A DNA stretch of 64,000 nt from Spirosoma sp. SC4-14 (GTDB lineage: Bacteria > Bacteroidota > Bacteroidia > Cytophagales > Spirosomataceae): contig NZ_CP147518.1 in assembly GCF_037201965.1 (NCBI RefSeq), positions 7,061,001 through 7,125,000 on the forward strand. Reading direction: 5' to 3'. This document shows, one piece after another, positions 35,267 to 43,897 of this stretch; within the stretch, counting starts at the first letter, position 1, and the number at the start of each line of letters is the position of its first letter. The notes beneath the pieces were generated by a model. It saw nothing but the letters and a program-made list of their open reading frames with translations, was not told where the DNA came from and ran no database searches. A program made the position numbers and the translations under genes.

Positions 35267-36166
35267 TCACACCGTTATTACATCCATCTTCTCGGTAATC
35301 TTCGCAAAGTATACATCCTCCAGGTCGGGCGAAATCGGATCGAAACCCGACAGGGGCAAGTCACTGTAAGCATGAAGACGAGTTTTACCCCCCTTCAGCT
35401 GGGTAGAAATGACCCGCACATTCTGCCGGTAGGTTTCAATTTCTGATTTTTCGACAAACTTCTGCCAGATTTTACCGTTTAGTTCGGTCACCAGATCGTT
35501 GGGATCGCCCGTGGCCACCACTTCGCCCAGACAAATGATCGCCATCTCCGAACATAGGTTCGTTACATCTTCAACAATATGTGTCGAAAGAATCACAATC
35601 GTATTTTCGCCAATTTCCGACAGCAAATTATGAAACCGGTTACGCTCAGCCGGATCAAGACCAGCCGTAGGTTCATCCACGATAATCAGTCGTGGACTAC
35701 CAATGAGCGCCTGTGCAATGCCAAATCGCTGTTTCATTCCCCCCGAATACGTACCCAGATTTTTCTTCCGAACCGAATAAAGATTCACTTTCTGCAAGAG
35801 CCCGCTAACAATTTCCTTTCGCTCGCGGCTGTTGGCAATTCCCTTTAACGTTGCAATATGATCGAGCATAGCCTCGGCCGATACTCGCGGATAAACACCA
35901 AACTCCTGAGGCAGATAGCCAAGTACGCGCCGAACCGAATCCTTCTGCATCAACACATCCAGATCGCCATCTGGTAGTCCGGTTAGCCGAATATTTCCGC
36001 TATCGGCTTCCTGCAAGGTGGCAATTGTGCGCATCAGCGATGATTTCCCGGCTCCGTTAGGGCCCAGCAAACCGAACATCCCCTGCGGAATTGTGAGTGA
36101 CACATCTTTTAGGGCATGAACACCATTGGCGTATGTTTTGGAAAGATGGTTTATTTCGAGCTTCAT
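35267..36166 (-). CDS. ABC transporter ATPase, partner of the permease/peptidase
   Basis: The start is the ATG at 36166 (MKLEINHLSKTY); earlier codons do not fit the family. The nucleotide-binding domain is complete: Walker A GPNGAGKSS, Q-loop LGYLPQEFGVYP, signature TYSGGMKQRFG, Walker B LIIVDEPTAGLDP and VILSTHIVED. A C-terminal regulatory extension follows (to residue 299). The class is CcmA/DRA-type (export or drug ATPase). The stop is 65 nt before the permease-peptidase start, so the pair should be one transporter. Confidence 0.92.
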   Translation of the reverse strand: MKLEINHLSKTYANGVHALKDVSLTIPQGMFGLLGPNGAGKSSLMRTIATLQEADSGNIRLTGLPDGDLDVLMQKDSVRRVLGYLPQEFGVYPRVSAEAMLDHIATLKGIANSRERKEIVSGLLQKVNLYSVRKKNLGTYSGGMKQRFGIAQALIGSPRLIIVDEPTAGLDPAERNRFHNLLSEIGENTIVILSTHIVEDVTNLCSEMAIICLGEVVATGDPNDLVTELNGKIWQKFVEKSEIETYRQNVRVISTQLKGGKTRLHAYSDLPLSGFDPISPDLEDVYFAKITEKMDVITV

Positions 36167-36331
36167 ATCGGAAAGAAAAAATGATTCGGTTTGACTGGGA
36201 AGAAAACAAATTTCTGACACATAATTAAAACAAATAGCCAAACTTTCGCAGACGGTCGATACGACGGCGGGAAAGCAATTGTTCGGCAACTGTGTATCAG
36301 CAAGGCAAAAACAGCGGGTTTCTCGGCGGAG

Positions 36332-38251
36332 CTAGTTCGAATCGACTTTAGCGGTTGGCACATCCAGGCTCGAATAGGGCGAGTTGTTGCTGATATATTC
36401 GGGCACTGCTTCCTTTAGAATACGAACCAGTTGGAGCTGATCTATGTCGAGAAGAGCAGGAGTAAATTGCAGGAAGGCCTGCTGGATCAGTAGCTTATCG
36501 GGTGGTAGCAACCGGGCTATCCTGATTTTTGGATGATGAGTCGGCAAAACTGACTCATCGGTATGCAGCAGTTCTTCGTATAGCTTTTCGCCCGGTCGTA
36601 AACCCGTAAACTCCAGTTTAATCTGTTTGTCGACTTCATAACCCGACAGCCGAATCATTTGCCGGGCCAGATCCGCAATTCGAATAGGTTGCCCCATATC
36701 GAACACAAACACCTCTCCGCTATTGCCCATTGCTGCGGCTTCGAGTACGAGCTGGCAGGCTTCAGGAATTGTCATAAAATAGCGAATAATATCGGGGTGC
36801 GTTACCGTTACGGGTCCGTTCATCTCAATCTGCCGCTTAAAAGTCGGCACAACCGACCCATTGGAGCCTAGCACATTACCGAATCGGGTAATAATAAAAT
36901 CGGTCGTTGCGCTCCCGTTCAGGCTCTGCACATACATTTCGGCAAAGCGTTTGGTTGCTCCCATCACATTGGTCGGATTCACAGCCTTGTCCGTCGATAT
37001 CAGTATAAATTTCTCGACATCGAACAGTACAGACGCATCAGCTACGGCCTTAGTACCCAACACGTTTACTTTGACGGCTTCGTAGGGTTGTTCTTCCATC
37101 AGCGGAACGTGTTTGTAAGCAGCCGCGTGAAAGACAAATTCGGGTCGGTATTGTTCAAAGATACTACGTAGCCGAATGGTATCGGTCACATCGGCCACCA
37201 GACCAGTTAGTGTAGTGGCCGCAACAAGCTCCCGAAACTCCGTTTTTAGTTTAAAAACCAGATCATACAGTGCCGATTCTGCCTGGTCGAGTACGATTAT
37301 GTGTTTAGGCTGATGATGCAATAGCTGGCAAACCAGTTCGCTCCCAATAGAGCCAGCCGCTCCCGTTACCATCGCAACCCGGCCGCGCACAAACTGGATA
37401 ATCGCTTTATTATTCAACTGGATCGCTGGTCGGCCCAGCAAATCGTCGATGCGAATATCCCGGATTTGGCCGCTGCTCAGTTGCCCGTTTATCCAATCCT
37501 GCATGGACGGCACCACTTTAACAACCACCTGATGCTGAAGCAAAAAATCAGCAATTTTGTTGCGTCGATCGACCGGCAGATTATTTATCGCCAGAATGAC
37601 TTCGGGCCGGATAGCCGTTGTTAAAAACAGCCCGGCAGCTTCATGCGGACTAAAAACCTGAATACCATGTACGGTTTTCTGTGTTTTAGAGGAGTTATCG
37701 TCGATAAATCCCAGAATTCGATAATCGGGGTCACGATTGATAACCTCCTTCGTATGGATACCTAATGCTCCGGCACCATAGATGAGCACGGGCCGGGCCT
37801 GACTGACCGGTTTTGCAATTAAAAGCTGATAGAGGTATTTTATGGTAAATCGAATACTAACCAGCAGTACCATACTGATAAAGTACTCGATCACCAGAAT
37901 AGAAATTGGGATATATACTAATGGATTCTTATAGGCCACCTTGAGGGCATAAGATCCCACAGCCGCCAGCAGGCTGCTAAGTGAAACAGCCCGGCCAACC
38001 AATAGGGCATCTTCAACGCCCGTATGCCGAATAACCCCTGCAAACGGTCGAATCCACAGAAACAGCACTAATCGACATCCCAGGAGCCCAAAAAAATGAT
38101 TCCAGTGCCAGTTGGCAGGCTCAATGGTAACATTAAATCGTAAGGCCCACGCACAAATAAAAGCCAGTATAGTTATTGTCAGATCGAGCAATAGAACCAG
38201 CAAACGCGGGGCAAAATGATTGGCAACCTTCGCAGACAATAACTGCTTCAT
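36332..38251 (-). CDS. Membrane-bound nucleoside-diphosphate-sugar epimerase/dehydratase (CapD/PglF/WbpM type)
   Basis: A 639-residue two-part protein. Four N-terminal transmembrane helices (about 10-130) lead to a Rossmann-like middle domain (LIYGAGALGIHTKEVI) and then the long SDR catalytic domain with GAAGSIGSELV, FHAAAYKHVPLMEEQP and VMGATKRFAEMY. The Met-x-x-x-Lys variant of the YxxxK motif is typical of large UDP-GlcNAc 4,6-dehydratases. It makes a 4-keto-6-deoxy sugar for surface polysaccharide or glycan synthesis. It stands alone, downstream of a nested hairpin and a good promoter (38317-38346). Confidence 0.9.
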   Translation of the reverse strand: MKQLLSAKVANHFAPRLLVLLLDLTITILAFICAWALRFNVTIEPANWHWNHFFGLLGCRLVLFLWIRPFAGVIRHTGVEDALLVGRAVSLSSLLAAVGSYALKVAYKNPLVYIPISILVIEYFISMVLLVSIRFTIKYLYQLLIAKPVSQARPVLIYGAGALGIHTKEVINRDPDYRILGFIDDNSSKTQKTVHGIQVFSPHEAAGLFLTTAIRPEVILAINNLPVDRRNKIADFLLQHQVVVKVVPSMQDWINGQLSSGQIRDIRIDDLLGRPAIQLNNKAIIQFVRGRVAMVTGAAGSIGSELVCQLLHHQPKHIIVLDQAESALYDLVFKLKTEFRELVAATTLTGLVADVTDTIRLRSIFEQYRPEFVFHAAAYKHVPLMEEQPYEAVKVNVLGTKAVADASVLFDVEKFILISTDKAVNPTNVMGATKRFAEMYVQSLNGSATTDFIITRFGNVLGSNGSVVPTFKRQIEMNGPVTVTHPDIIRYFMTIPEACQLVLEAAAMGNSGEVFVFDMGQPIRIADLARQMIRLSGYEVDKQIKLEFTGLRPGEKLYEELLHTDESVLPTHHPKIRIARLLPPDKLLIQQAFLQFTPALLDIDQLQLVRILKEAVPEYISNNSPYSSLDVPTAKVDSN

Positions 38252-38257
38252 TCAGGT

Positions 38258-38329
38258 TCATTTATCGTTACAAGTCGGTGAGTCAGAGCAGCAATAGCCC
38301 GCTGCTATTCAACCGACAAAGATAAATGA
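38258..38329. repeat. Nested three-tier inverted repeat in the epimerase leader
   Basis: Three inverted repeats sit inside each other: TCATTTATC (38258-38266) with 38321-38329, GTCGGT (38274-38279) with 38312-38317, and AGCAGC (38287-38292) with 38301-38306. The outer right arm overlaps the -7 box. As RNA only the inner tiers would be transcribed; as DNA it could cruciform or bind a regulator. Confidence 0.45.
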
Positions 38330-38346
38330 GTGACTTAGCCACACAA
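38317..38346 (-). promoter_or_regulatory. Bacteroidota-type promoter for the CapD/PglF gene
   Basis: On the minus strand TTG (38346-38344), a 19-nt spacer and TATCTTTG (38324-38317) fit the TTG-N19-TAnnTTTG consensus exactly. The start codon is about 66 nt downstream. Confidence 0.65.
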
Positions 38347-38441
38347 GCCGTTAAGTAACTTTATAATCGAAATACCGAACTAATTTATATATACCCAATG
38401 CATAAAGCGAAACGTCTTGCTGGTTATGCATTTCGTTTTCA

Positions 38442-38957
38442 TTAGTTAGTTTTAGGCCGCTTATATAACGGCACAGTGCTACAAGGCTCTCCAAATAACA
38501 AACTTTGCACAACGGGGCGTAACACCCGCGTCAGCTCAACATAAGCGGCTGTTGGTACCGGCACTTTCGAACACCCTTTGACCACTACACGCGCATCGCG
38601 GTAATTGTCGGGATTAATACGGCTGATGGCGTCAAAATAGAGTTTTTCCTCCAGGTCGGTCAGCGTTCCAAAAACAACGGTGTTGGCATAAGGCTGTAGC
38701 TGCAAGGTCAGCAACATATAGGCCCAGGTTGGCACAATGGCATCCTCGGTACAGGTGATAGCCACATTTTTGCCGGCATACTGGCTCCAGTCATGTTCTT
38801 TAAGAAAGACCCGAAACTCTTTTTCTTTCAGAATCAGGCCCATATAGAGGTTATCTTTCAAATCATAGACAACTCGTTGGCCCGAATGATAGTATTCTTC
38901 CAGATCAAGAGTAATAAGGCCACTGCTGGCAACTCGGTTGATAATTTCTGTTTCCAT
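38442..38957 (-). CDS. DUF2480 family protein
   Basis: The start is set at the ATG at 38957 (METEIINRVASSG); the frame extends far upstream across dnaN but only as a shadow. The 171-residue protein matches the small Bacteroidota family DUF2480 (LITLDLEEYYHSGQRVVYD, VAITCTEDAIVPTWAYMLL, KGCSKVPVPTAAYVELTRVL). It has one conserved Cys in KGCS. Divergent from dnaN, with starts 190 nt apart. Function unknown. Confidence 0.85.
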   Translation of the reverse strand: METEIINRVASSGLITLDLEEYYHSGQRVVYDLKDNLYMGLILKEKEFRVFLKEHDWSQYAGKNVAITCTEDAIVPTWAYMLLTLQLQPYANTVVFGTLTDLEEKLYFDAISRINPDNYRDARVVVKGCSKVPVPTAAYVELTRVLRPVVQSLLFGEPCSTVPLYKRPKTN

Positions 38958-39100
38958 TCGTTTCGTTAGCGGCCTATGATTTAATGGTCCCAAAGGCACC
39001 GCTCCAACCGCCTGTTCCTTTCTATCCAACAACCCTTTACCGCCGAAAGGTTCTTTGTCACCGCTGGCAAAAATCGACCCTATAGTCTGTAAATTTTTGC

Positions 39101-39108
39101 TACTTTTG
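39101..39108 (+). promoter_or_regulatory. Probable -7 box of the dnaN promoter
   Basis: TACTTTTG fits TAnnTTTG and is 40 nt upstream of the dnaN ATG. No TTTG is seen at the expected -33 distance. Confidence 0.45.
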
Positions 39109-39147
39109 TTTTTATATCTAATTACAATTGCCCTAAACGATTGGCTC

Positions 39148-40269
39148 ATGAAATTCATCGTTTCCTCGTCAGTACTGCTAAAAAACCTCCAAAATATTAA
39201 CGGCGTCGTGGCGACTAACCCGATTGTGCCGATTCTCGAAAATTTCCTGTTTCGTATCGAAGATGGAACGTTGACCGTTACCGCATCGGATCTGCAAACC
39301 ACCATGACAACGCAGATTCCGGTCGACGCATCGGAAAACGGCGCTATAGCTATTCCAGCCAAATTATTGCTCGACACCCTGCGGAGCCTGCCCGAACAGC
39401 CCGTAACGGTAAACATTGATACGGAGACGTTTGGCACCGAAATCCTGACCGACAATGGCCGCTATAAACTCTCGGGCGAAAACCCGATTGATTTCCCAAA
39501 ACTGCCAATCGTCAACAAAAATATGTCGGTCGATATTCCGTCGGAAGTGTTGCTGGGCGCTATCAACAATACCGTTTTTGCAACGAGCACCGACGATCTG
39601 CGCCCTGCTATGACGGGAGTTTATCTGCAACTGAGTCCCGACAATGCCACCTTTGTTGCCACCGACGGCCACCGGCTTATCCGCTATCGCCGAACCGATC
39701 TTGGTGCATCGGCCAGCTCGTCGATTATTATTCCGCGCAAGGCATTGCAACTGCTCAAAGCATCGCTGCCCGATAATGTACCGGTTACGGCCGAATTTAG
39801 CCAGGCGAATGCGTCGTTTGCCTTTGGCCCAACGCAACTGATCTGCCGCCTGATCGATGAGCGATTCCCCGACTACGAAAACGCCATTCCGACCAACAAT
39901 CCGAATGTAATGACCATTGGCCGGACCGATCTGCTCAACTCGCTCAAGCGGATCATGATCTACGCCAATCGGACAACGCACCAGATTCGGCTATCGCTTA
40001 AAACGAACTCGCTGACCATTTCGGCCGAAGATCTGGACTACTCCAATGAAGCGAACGAAAAACTGTTGTGCGACTACGATGGCGACACGATGGAAATTGG
40101 TTTCAATGCTAAATTAATGGCTGAAATGCTGAGTAACCTCAGCGCAAAAATGATTTCACTCGAACTGTCGGCTCCTAACCGGGCTGGTTTGCTGATTCCG
40201 GCCGACAAAGAAGAAAACGAAGACATTCTGATGCTGGTAATGCCAGTAATGCTGAATACTTACGCATAG
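39148..40269 (+). CDS. dnaN: DNA polymerase III sliding clamp, beta subunit
   Basis: The start is the ATG at 39148 (MKFIVSSSVLLKNLQNI), the family's normal first residues. The protein has 373 residues in three clamp folds, with recognisable GVVATNPIVPILENFLF, TSTDDLRPAMTGVYLQ, FVATDGHRLIRYR and LICRLIDERFPDYENAIP, and the C-terminal MPVMLN. The clamp holds polymerase on DNA. dnaA is not beside it, so this is not an origin-type arrangement. A perfect inverted repeat follows the stop. Confidence 0.97.
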   Translation: MKFIVSSSVLLKNLQNINGVVATNPIVPILENFLFRIEDGTLTVTASDLQTTMTTQIPVDASENGAIAIPAKLLLDTLRSLPEQPVTVNIDTETFGTEILTDNGRYKLSGENPIDFPKLPIVNKNMSVDIPSEVLLGAINNTVFATSTDDLRPAMTGVYLQLSPDNATFVATDGHRLIRYRRTDLGASASSSIIIPRKALQLLKASLPDNVPVTAEFSQANASFAFGPTQLICRLIDERFPDYENAIPTNNPNVMTIGRTDLLNSLKRIMIYANRTTHQIRLSLKTNSLTISAEDLDYSNEANEKLLCDYDGDTMEIGFNAKLMAEMLSNLSAKMISLELSAPNRAGLLIPADKEENEDILMLVMPVMLNTYA

Positions 40270-40273
40270 TTAG

Positions 40274-40334
40274 TGAAGCATGAAGCGTGAAGAATAATTA
40301 GCTATATCATTTATTCTTCACGCTTCATGCTTCA
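40274..40334. repeat. Perfect 24-bp inverted repeat built of heptamers
   Basis: Arms 40274-40297 and 40311-40334 are exact complements around a 13-nt loop. The left arm consists of three 7-nt units (TGAAGCA, TGAAGCG and a third variant), the right arm of the complementary units CTTCACG and CTTCATG, and the 7-nt phase continues through the loop. It lies 4 nt after the dnaN stop and 11 nt before the next ATG. The T-rich bases after it (CCTCTTTTT) make a terminator role possible, but the MFS gene starts immediately. Confidence 0.75.
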
Positions 40335-40345
40335 TTCCTCTTTTT

Positions 40346-41599
40346 ATGGCCTCCAAACGTACGGCTCCCGCTCTTATCTTCATCTTTATTACGCTCCTGA
40401 TCGATGTTACAGGACTCGGGATTATTATTCCGGTATTTCCGAAACTGATTGAGCAGCTTATTCATGGTAACATCAGTCAGGCAGCCAGTTATGGCGGATG
40501 GCTGACGTTTTCCTACGCGTTGATGCAATTTATTTTTTCGCCCATTCTGGGTGGATTAAGCGATCGGTTTGGTCGTCGGCCCGTATTGCTATTCTCACTG
40601 TTTGGGTTCGGCCTCGACTATATTCTTCAGGGATTTGCTCCAACCATTGAGTGGTTGTTTATAGGGCGCGTTCTGGCAGGTGTTACTGGTGCCAGCTTTA
40701 CAACAGCCACAGCCTACATCGCAGATGTGAGTCCCCCCGAAAAACGAGCCCAAAATTTTGGGTTGGTCGGTGCTGCTTTTGGGGTAGGCTTCATTCTGGG
40801 GCCAGTCATTGGCGGCTATCTGGGTCAATATGGCCCCCGAGTCCCGTTTTTCGTAGCGGCCGGTCTGACCATGGTCAATTTTCTATACGGTTTGTTCATT
40901 CTGCCCGAATCGCTTCCGGCCGAAAACCGGCGCCCGTTCGACTGGCGTCGTGCCAATCCGGTTGGGTCGCTGCTCCGATTAGGCAAATACCCGGTTATTC
41001 TGGGGCTGATAGCGTCGCTGGTTTTGATTTATATTGCCGGGTTTGCCGTACAGGGAACCTGGACGTTCTACACGATGGAGAAATTCAAATGGGACGAAAA
41101 AACGGTTGGCCTGTCGCTGGCCACTATCGGGGTTTCGTTTGCCATTGTACAGGGCGGACTAAGCCGGGTTATTATTCCCAAACTTGGTCAGCTACGATCG
41201 GTATATGTGGGCCTAACGTTTAGTGCCATTGGGTTTGCTCTGTTTGGCTTTGCCAATCAAAGCTGGATGATGTTCGCGTTCATGGCTGTTTATGCTATGG
41301 GTGGCATTGCGCAGCCATCTATTCAGGGCATTATTTCTAATCAGGTACCCGCAAACGAACAGGGCGAATTGCAGGGAGCCCTAACGAGCCTGACGAGTAC
41401 TACGTCTATTTTTGGTCCACTCATCATGACCAATCTGTTCTCGTTTTTTACCTCCCCCAACGCACCAACCTATTTACCCGGTGCCCCGTTTTTTCTGGGC
41501 TCGGTTCTGATTCTGATTAGTGCCATTCTGGCCCGACGGGGCCTGAAACGCAACCTTGTGGTGACCGACCTTAAACCAGCCCAAACCAGCCCAGGCTAA
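40346..41599 (+). CDS. MFS transporter, TCR/Tet-type multidrug or tetracycline efflux family
   Basis: A 417-residue, 12-helix transporter. Helix 1 is LIDVTGLGIIIPVFP and the loop 2-3 motif is GGLSDRFGRRPVLL (MFS motif A). The motif C-like region is GAAFGVGFILGPVIGGYLG, as in the TCR/Tet group, which exchanges drug for protons. Whether it gives tetracycline resistance cannot be told. It follows dnaN in the same orientation with a hairpin between them, and overlaps the next convergent gene by 29 nt. Confidence 0.88.
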   Translation: MASKRTAPALIFIFITLLIDVTGLGIIIPVFPKLIEQLIHGNISQAASYGGWLTFSYALMQFIFSPILGGLSDRFGRRPVLLFSLFGFGLDYILQGFAPTIEWLFIGRVLAGVTGASFTTATAYIADVSPPEKRAQNFGLVGAAFGVGFILGPVIGGYLGQYGPRVPFFVAAGLTMVNFLYGLFILPESLPAENRRPFDWRRANPVGSLLRLGKYPVILGLIASLVLIYIAGFAVQGTWTFYTMEKFKWDEKTVGLSLATIGVSFAIVQGGLSRVIIPKLGQLRSVYVGLTFSAIGFALFGFANQSWMMFAFMAVYAMGGIAQPSIQGIISNQVPANEQGELQGALTSLTSTTSIFGPLIMTNLFSFFTSPNAPTYLPGAPFFLGSVLILISAILARRGLKRNLVVTDLKPAQTSPG

Positions 41600-41876
41600 A
41601 ACTCACGGCATTGCACGTAAAACCGACCAGCAAACTATACGGCCAGGATGTTTTCCATAAATAGCGTATCCAACTGCTTTCGGCAAAAGACACCAGCCCT
41701 TCGAGCAGGTAGATGTTTCCTCCAAATCGGGAGTAGAAATAAAGTAGAAACGGCCATGTCGACGCACTGATTAACATCCCCAGCAGTACAATTCGAACGG
41801 GCTGGTCGTAGCGCCACAAGAACAGTAAGAGCAGTGGGATTTCGACCAGCCACGTTTTTATCAAGTCGGCCCACAT
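41571..41876 (-). CDS. Small polytopic membrane protein of unknown function
   Basis: A 101-residue protein with three to four hydrophobic segments (IPLLLLFLWRY, IVLLGMLISASTWPFLLYF, YSLLVGFTCNAVSFSLGWF). I do not recognise it. It starts at 41876, overlapping the stop of the upstream gene by one base (TAATG), so the two are translationally coupled. Its 3' end overlaps the MFS gene on the other strand by 29 nt. It is a real gene on the strength of the coupling and membrane pattern only. Confidence 0.6.
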   Translation of the reverse strand: MWADLIKTWLVEIPLLLLFLWRYDQPVRIVLLGMLISASTWPFLLYFYSRFGGNIYLLEGLVSFAESSWIRYLWKTSWPYSLLVGFTCNAVSFSLGWFGLV

Positions 41877-42544
41877 TATTTTCTGCGGTTACGGATATAT
41901 CGAACAAACAAAAGTCCGGCAATCGACACGAATCCAACTCCCCATAACGCATCCGTATTAAGCGAAAACGCCAGTTTTTGCCTGATGGCTTTTACAGATG
42001 GCTCCGGCCTTTTGTCTTGTCTAATATATATTTTTCGCTCCTTACTGCCATCGGCAAACGTATAGCGAACACTTTCGTAAGCAATGGCAAAATTCTTCTT
42101 CGTTAATCGCCTGACCGTTAACACATCTTCAATAGAACTAAGGGGGTCTGTTTCCTCAACGGAAGAAACCGAGCTAATCGTAATCGTTGACCGGAGCATT
42201 GCCGGATTATTTTCGAAATAGCGTTGACGTCTCTTTTGAGTTTCTTCCTGCTCTTCATGGTTTCTGTTTATGAGCATATTCTCATCAAAATCTGCCCTGG
42301 CAATTGCGCAAAGAACTGGCCGACTCAGCCGATAAAACTCAACACATTGACCAGGTTGGATAACGCTGTAACTATACGACGGAAAGGTATAGTAAGCTAA
42401 AAACACGTAGTCGGGATATTGGTCGCTATTCGCAATCCGAAAGCAGTAGTGTACGCTATGGCTACCGGGCCGTATCATATCGGCTTTTGCGCAACCTACC
42501 GAACAGAGCAGGCACCCTGCGAGAAAAAATTCGTATCGGCTCAT
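41876..42544 (-). CDS. Putative lipoprotein with C-terminal transmembrane helix, unknown function
   Basis: The start is taken at the ATG at 42544 (MSRYEFFLAGCLLCSVGC), giving a lipoprotein signal with a likely lipidated Cys18; a TTG lies two codons upstream. The mature part (about 200 aa) is unrecognised. It contains several Cys residues and a Glu/Gln/Arg-rich patch (NHEEQEETQKRRQRYF). The end is a transmembrane helix with basic tail (GFVSIAGLLFVRYIRNRRK) that resembles the tail of the neighbouring 58-residue protein. It is the middle gene of a three-gene cluster. Confidence 0.6.
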   Translation of the reverse strand: MSRYEFFLAGCLLCSVGCAKADMIRPGSHSVHYCFRIANSDQYPDYVFLAYYTFPSYSYSVIQPGQCVEFYRLSRPVLCAIARADFDENMLINRNHEEQEETQKRRQRYFENNPAMLRSTITISSVSSVEETDPLSSIEDVLTVRRLTKKNFAIAYESVRYTFADGSKERKIYIRQDKRPEPSVKAIRQKLAFSLNTDALWGVGFVSIAGLLFVRYIRNRRK

Positions 42545-42554
42545 AAACAAGGAA

Positions 42555-42731
42555 TTACATCTGTTTGCGCTTCCGAATCATGCGTACAACCAATAGTATC
42601 ACAATAGCAAGCCCCCCAGCTAAAAGCGCGTAATCCAGCGTGGGTTCCCCAGTTGGCCGACTACGGACAATATCAGCAAAAGGAGCCGAAAATGAGTTGA
42701 TTGCCAGGAAAAGGCATAGATCTGGTTTCAT
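42555..42731 (-). CDS. 58-residue single-span membrane protein
   Basis: A short frame translated by hand: MKPDLCLFLAINSFSAP at the start, then a hydrophilic linker, then a transmembrane helix LLAGGLAIVILLVVRM and the basic tail IRKRKQM. The stop is 11 nt before the next start, so it belongs to the same cluster. The tail resembles that of the lipoprotein encoded downstream, which suggests related membrane anchoring. No family recognised. Confidence 0.5.
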   Translation of the reverse strand: MKPDLCLFLAINSFSAPFADIVRSRPTGEPTLDYALLAGGLAIVILLVVRMIRKRKQM

Positions 42732-42757
42732 AGTTTTACGATTTTAACCGGGATTGA

Positions 42758-43834
42758 TTAATGATTTGAGGGTAGTTTAAATCGGCGCAGGCTGGCATAA
42801 TAAAGCCCGACAGTAAGCACTCCAGCCAGCAAAAATTGCGACCCCAAAAAGCCATCAGCAACAAACGGAGCGAATAAAAAAAGCCCACCGACGGCAATTG
42901 CCAAGCCAAACGCAACCCCGCTAACCGCAGCCGGTCTATCGGGCACAATGCGCTGTAAGGCAATCACACTGAGCGGAGTAAGCGATTGCAGCAGTCCGGT
43001 TCCAAGCATCAGCCAGAACAACTGTCGATACCCCCAACTGAGCGCAGGAATCGCAATCGTCAGCGCCATTATTGCATAGGTTTTCCAGGGAACCCGGTCG
43101 GCAATCCAACCGCCAATCAGTTTACCAACCATGGCAGCCAGTGCCATATACAACAGCCAGTCATATTGCTGATCGTATAGCAGTTGCAGACTATTCCAGA
43201 TGGCAGACCGAAGCGCTATAGCCATCAGCAACACAATCATCAGATAGTCGTGCCGATCGAGCGCTGAATTAACGGTTTCGGGCACTTTCCGACGAGCAAG
43301 CGGAAATTTAGCGCGAATTATCAATAGCACTAAGGCACTCATACTCACAATCAGGGCATAACTCACCCAGGCATACTGCATAGCACCAGCCCACCCTCCC
43401 ATGGCCAGTCCCATAACCCCAAAGGCCGAAAACAAACCGACAAATCGCGATTTATCGGGAAAACAAACGAGTGTAGTAGCACCGCCTGCCACGTGGAAAA
43501 CAGCCGAACTTAGCCCTGCCAGCGCGATTGCAACCCACATGACCTGAACAGACAATAACCCCAGGGCAATAACCATCCCCAGTAACGACAACACAGCAGG
43601 TTTACGGTAATGTCCAATGCGATCTAGCCAGATACCCGCCGGTAATTGTCCACCAAAAGCGAGCGCATTATAGAGCAGCACAGCGCTACCGATCTGAACA
43701 AAGCTACTGTTTTGCGATAGACTTCCAATTAGGTAACCCGCTGCCGCGTCTGACAAGCCGTGGCCTACGCCAAGTAACAGCACCGTAGTTCGGTAGTTCG
43801 AATAAGCTGTAGCGAGTTTGCTTTGTGTGTTCAT
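42758..43834 (-). CDS. MFS transporter of unknown substrate
   Basis: The start is the ATG at 43834 (MNTQSKLATAYSNYRTTV); the upstream 13 codons look non-coding. A 358-residue protein with about 12 hydrophobic helices and MFS-like features (LPAGIWLDRIGHYRKP between helices 2 and 3, GGWIADRVPWKTYA in the second half). Shorter than most MFS permeases (about 400). A paired AAACCTATATTT motif lies 64-97 nt upstream. Substrate unknown. Confidence 0.75.
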   Translation of the reverse strand: MNTQSKLATAYSNYRTTVLLLGVGHGLSDAAAGYLIGSLSQNSSFVQIGSAVLLYNALAFGGQLPAGIWLDRIGHYRKPAVLSLLGMVIALGLLSVQVMWVAIALAGLSSAVFHVAGGATTLVCFPDKSRFVGLFSAFGVMGLAMGGWAGAMQYAWVSYALIVSMSALVLLIIRAKFPLARRKVPETVNSALDRHDYLMIVLLMAIALRSAIWNSLQLLYDQQYDWLLYMALAAMVGKLIGGWIADRVPWKTYAIMALTIAIPALSWGYRQLFWLMLGTGLLQSLTPLSVIALQRIVPDRPAAVSGVAFGLAIAVGGLFLFAPFVADGFLGSQFLLAGVLTVGLYYASLRRFKLPSNH

Positions 43835-43897
43835 GGATGCGAGACAAGAAAGAACACAACAAAGATCTGGCAATGAGCCACGGCATCCTATCTGGGA

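Noticed and set aside
39101..39148. dnaN region as a chromosomal replication origin
   Set aside because: No dnaA gene and no cluster of DnaA boxes is visible nearby; dnaN is often separated from the origin in Bacteroidota.
38958..39455. Upstream extension of the DUF2480 frame across the start of dnaN
   Set aside because: The family sequence begins at the ATG at 38957, and the extension is antisense to the first 300 bases of dnaN.
40346..41599. Tet-family transporter called as tetracycline resistance
   Set aside because: Family membership does not specify the drug; no tetR-type regulator is adjacent.
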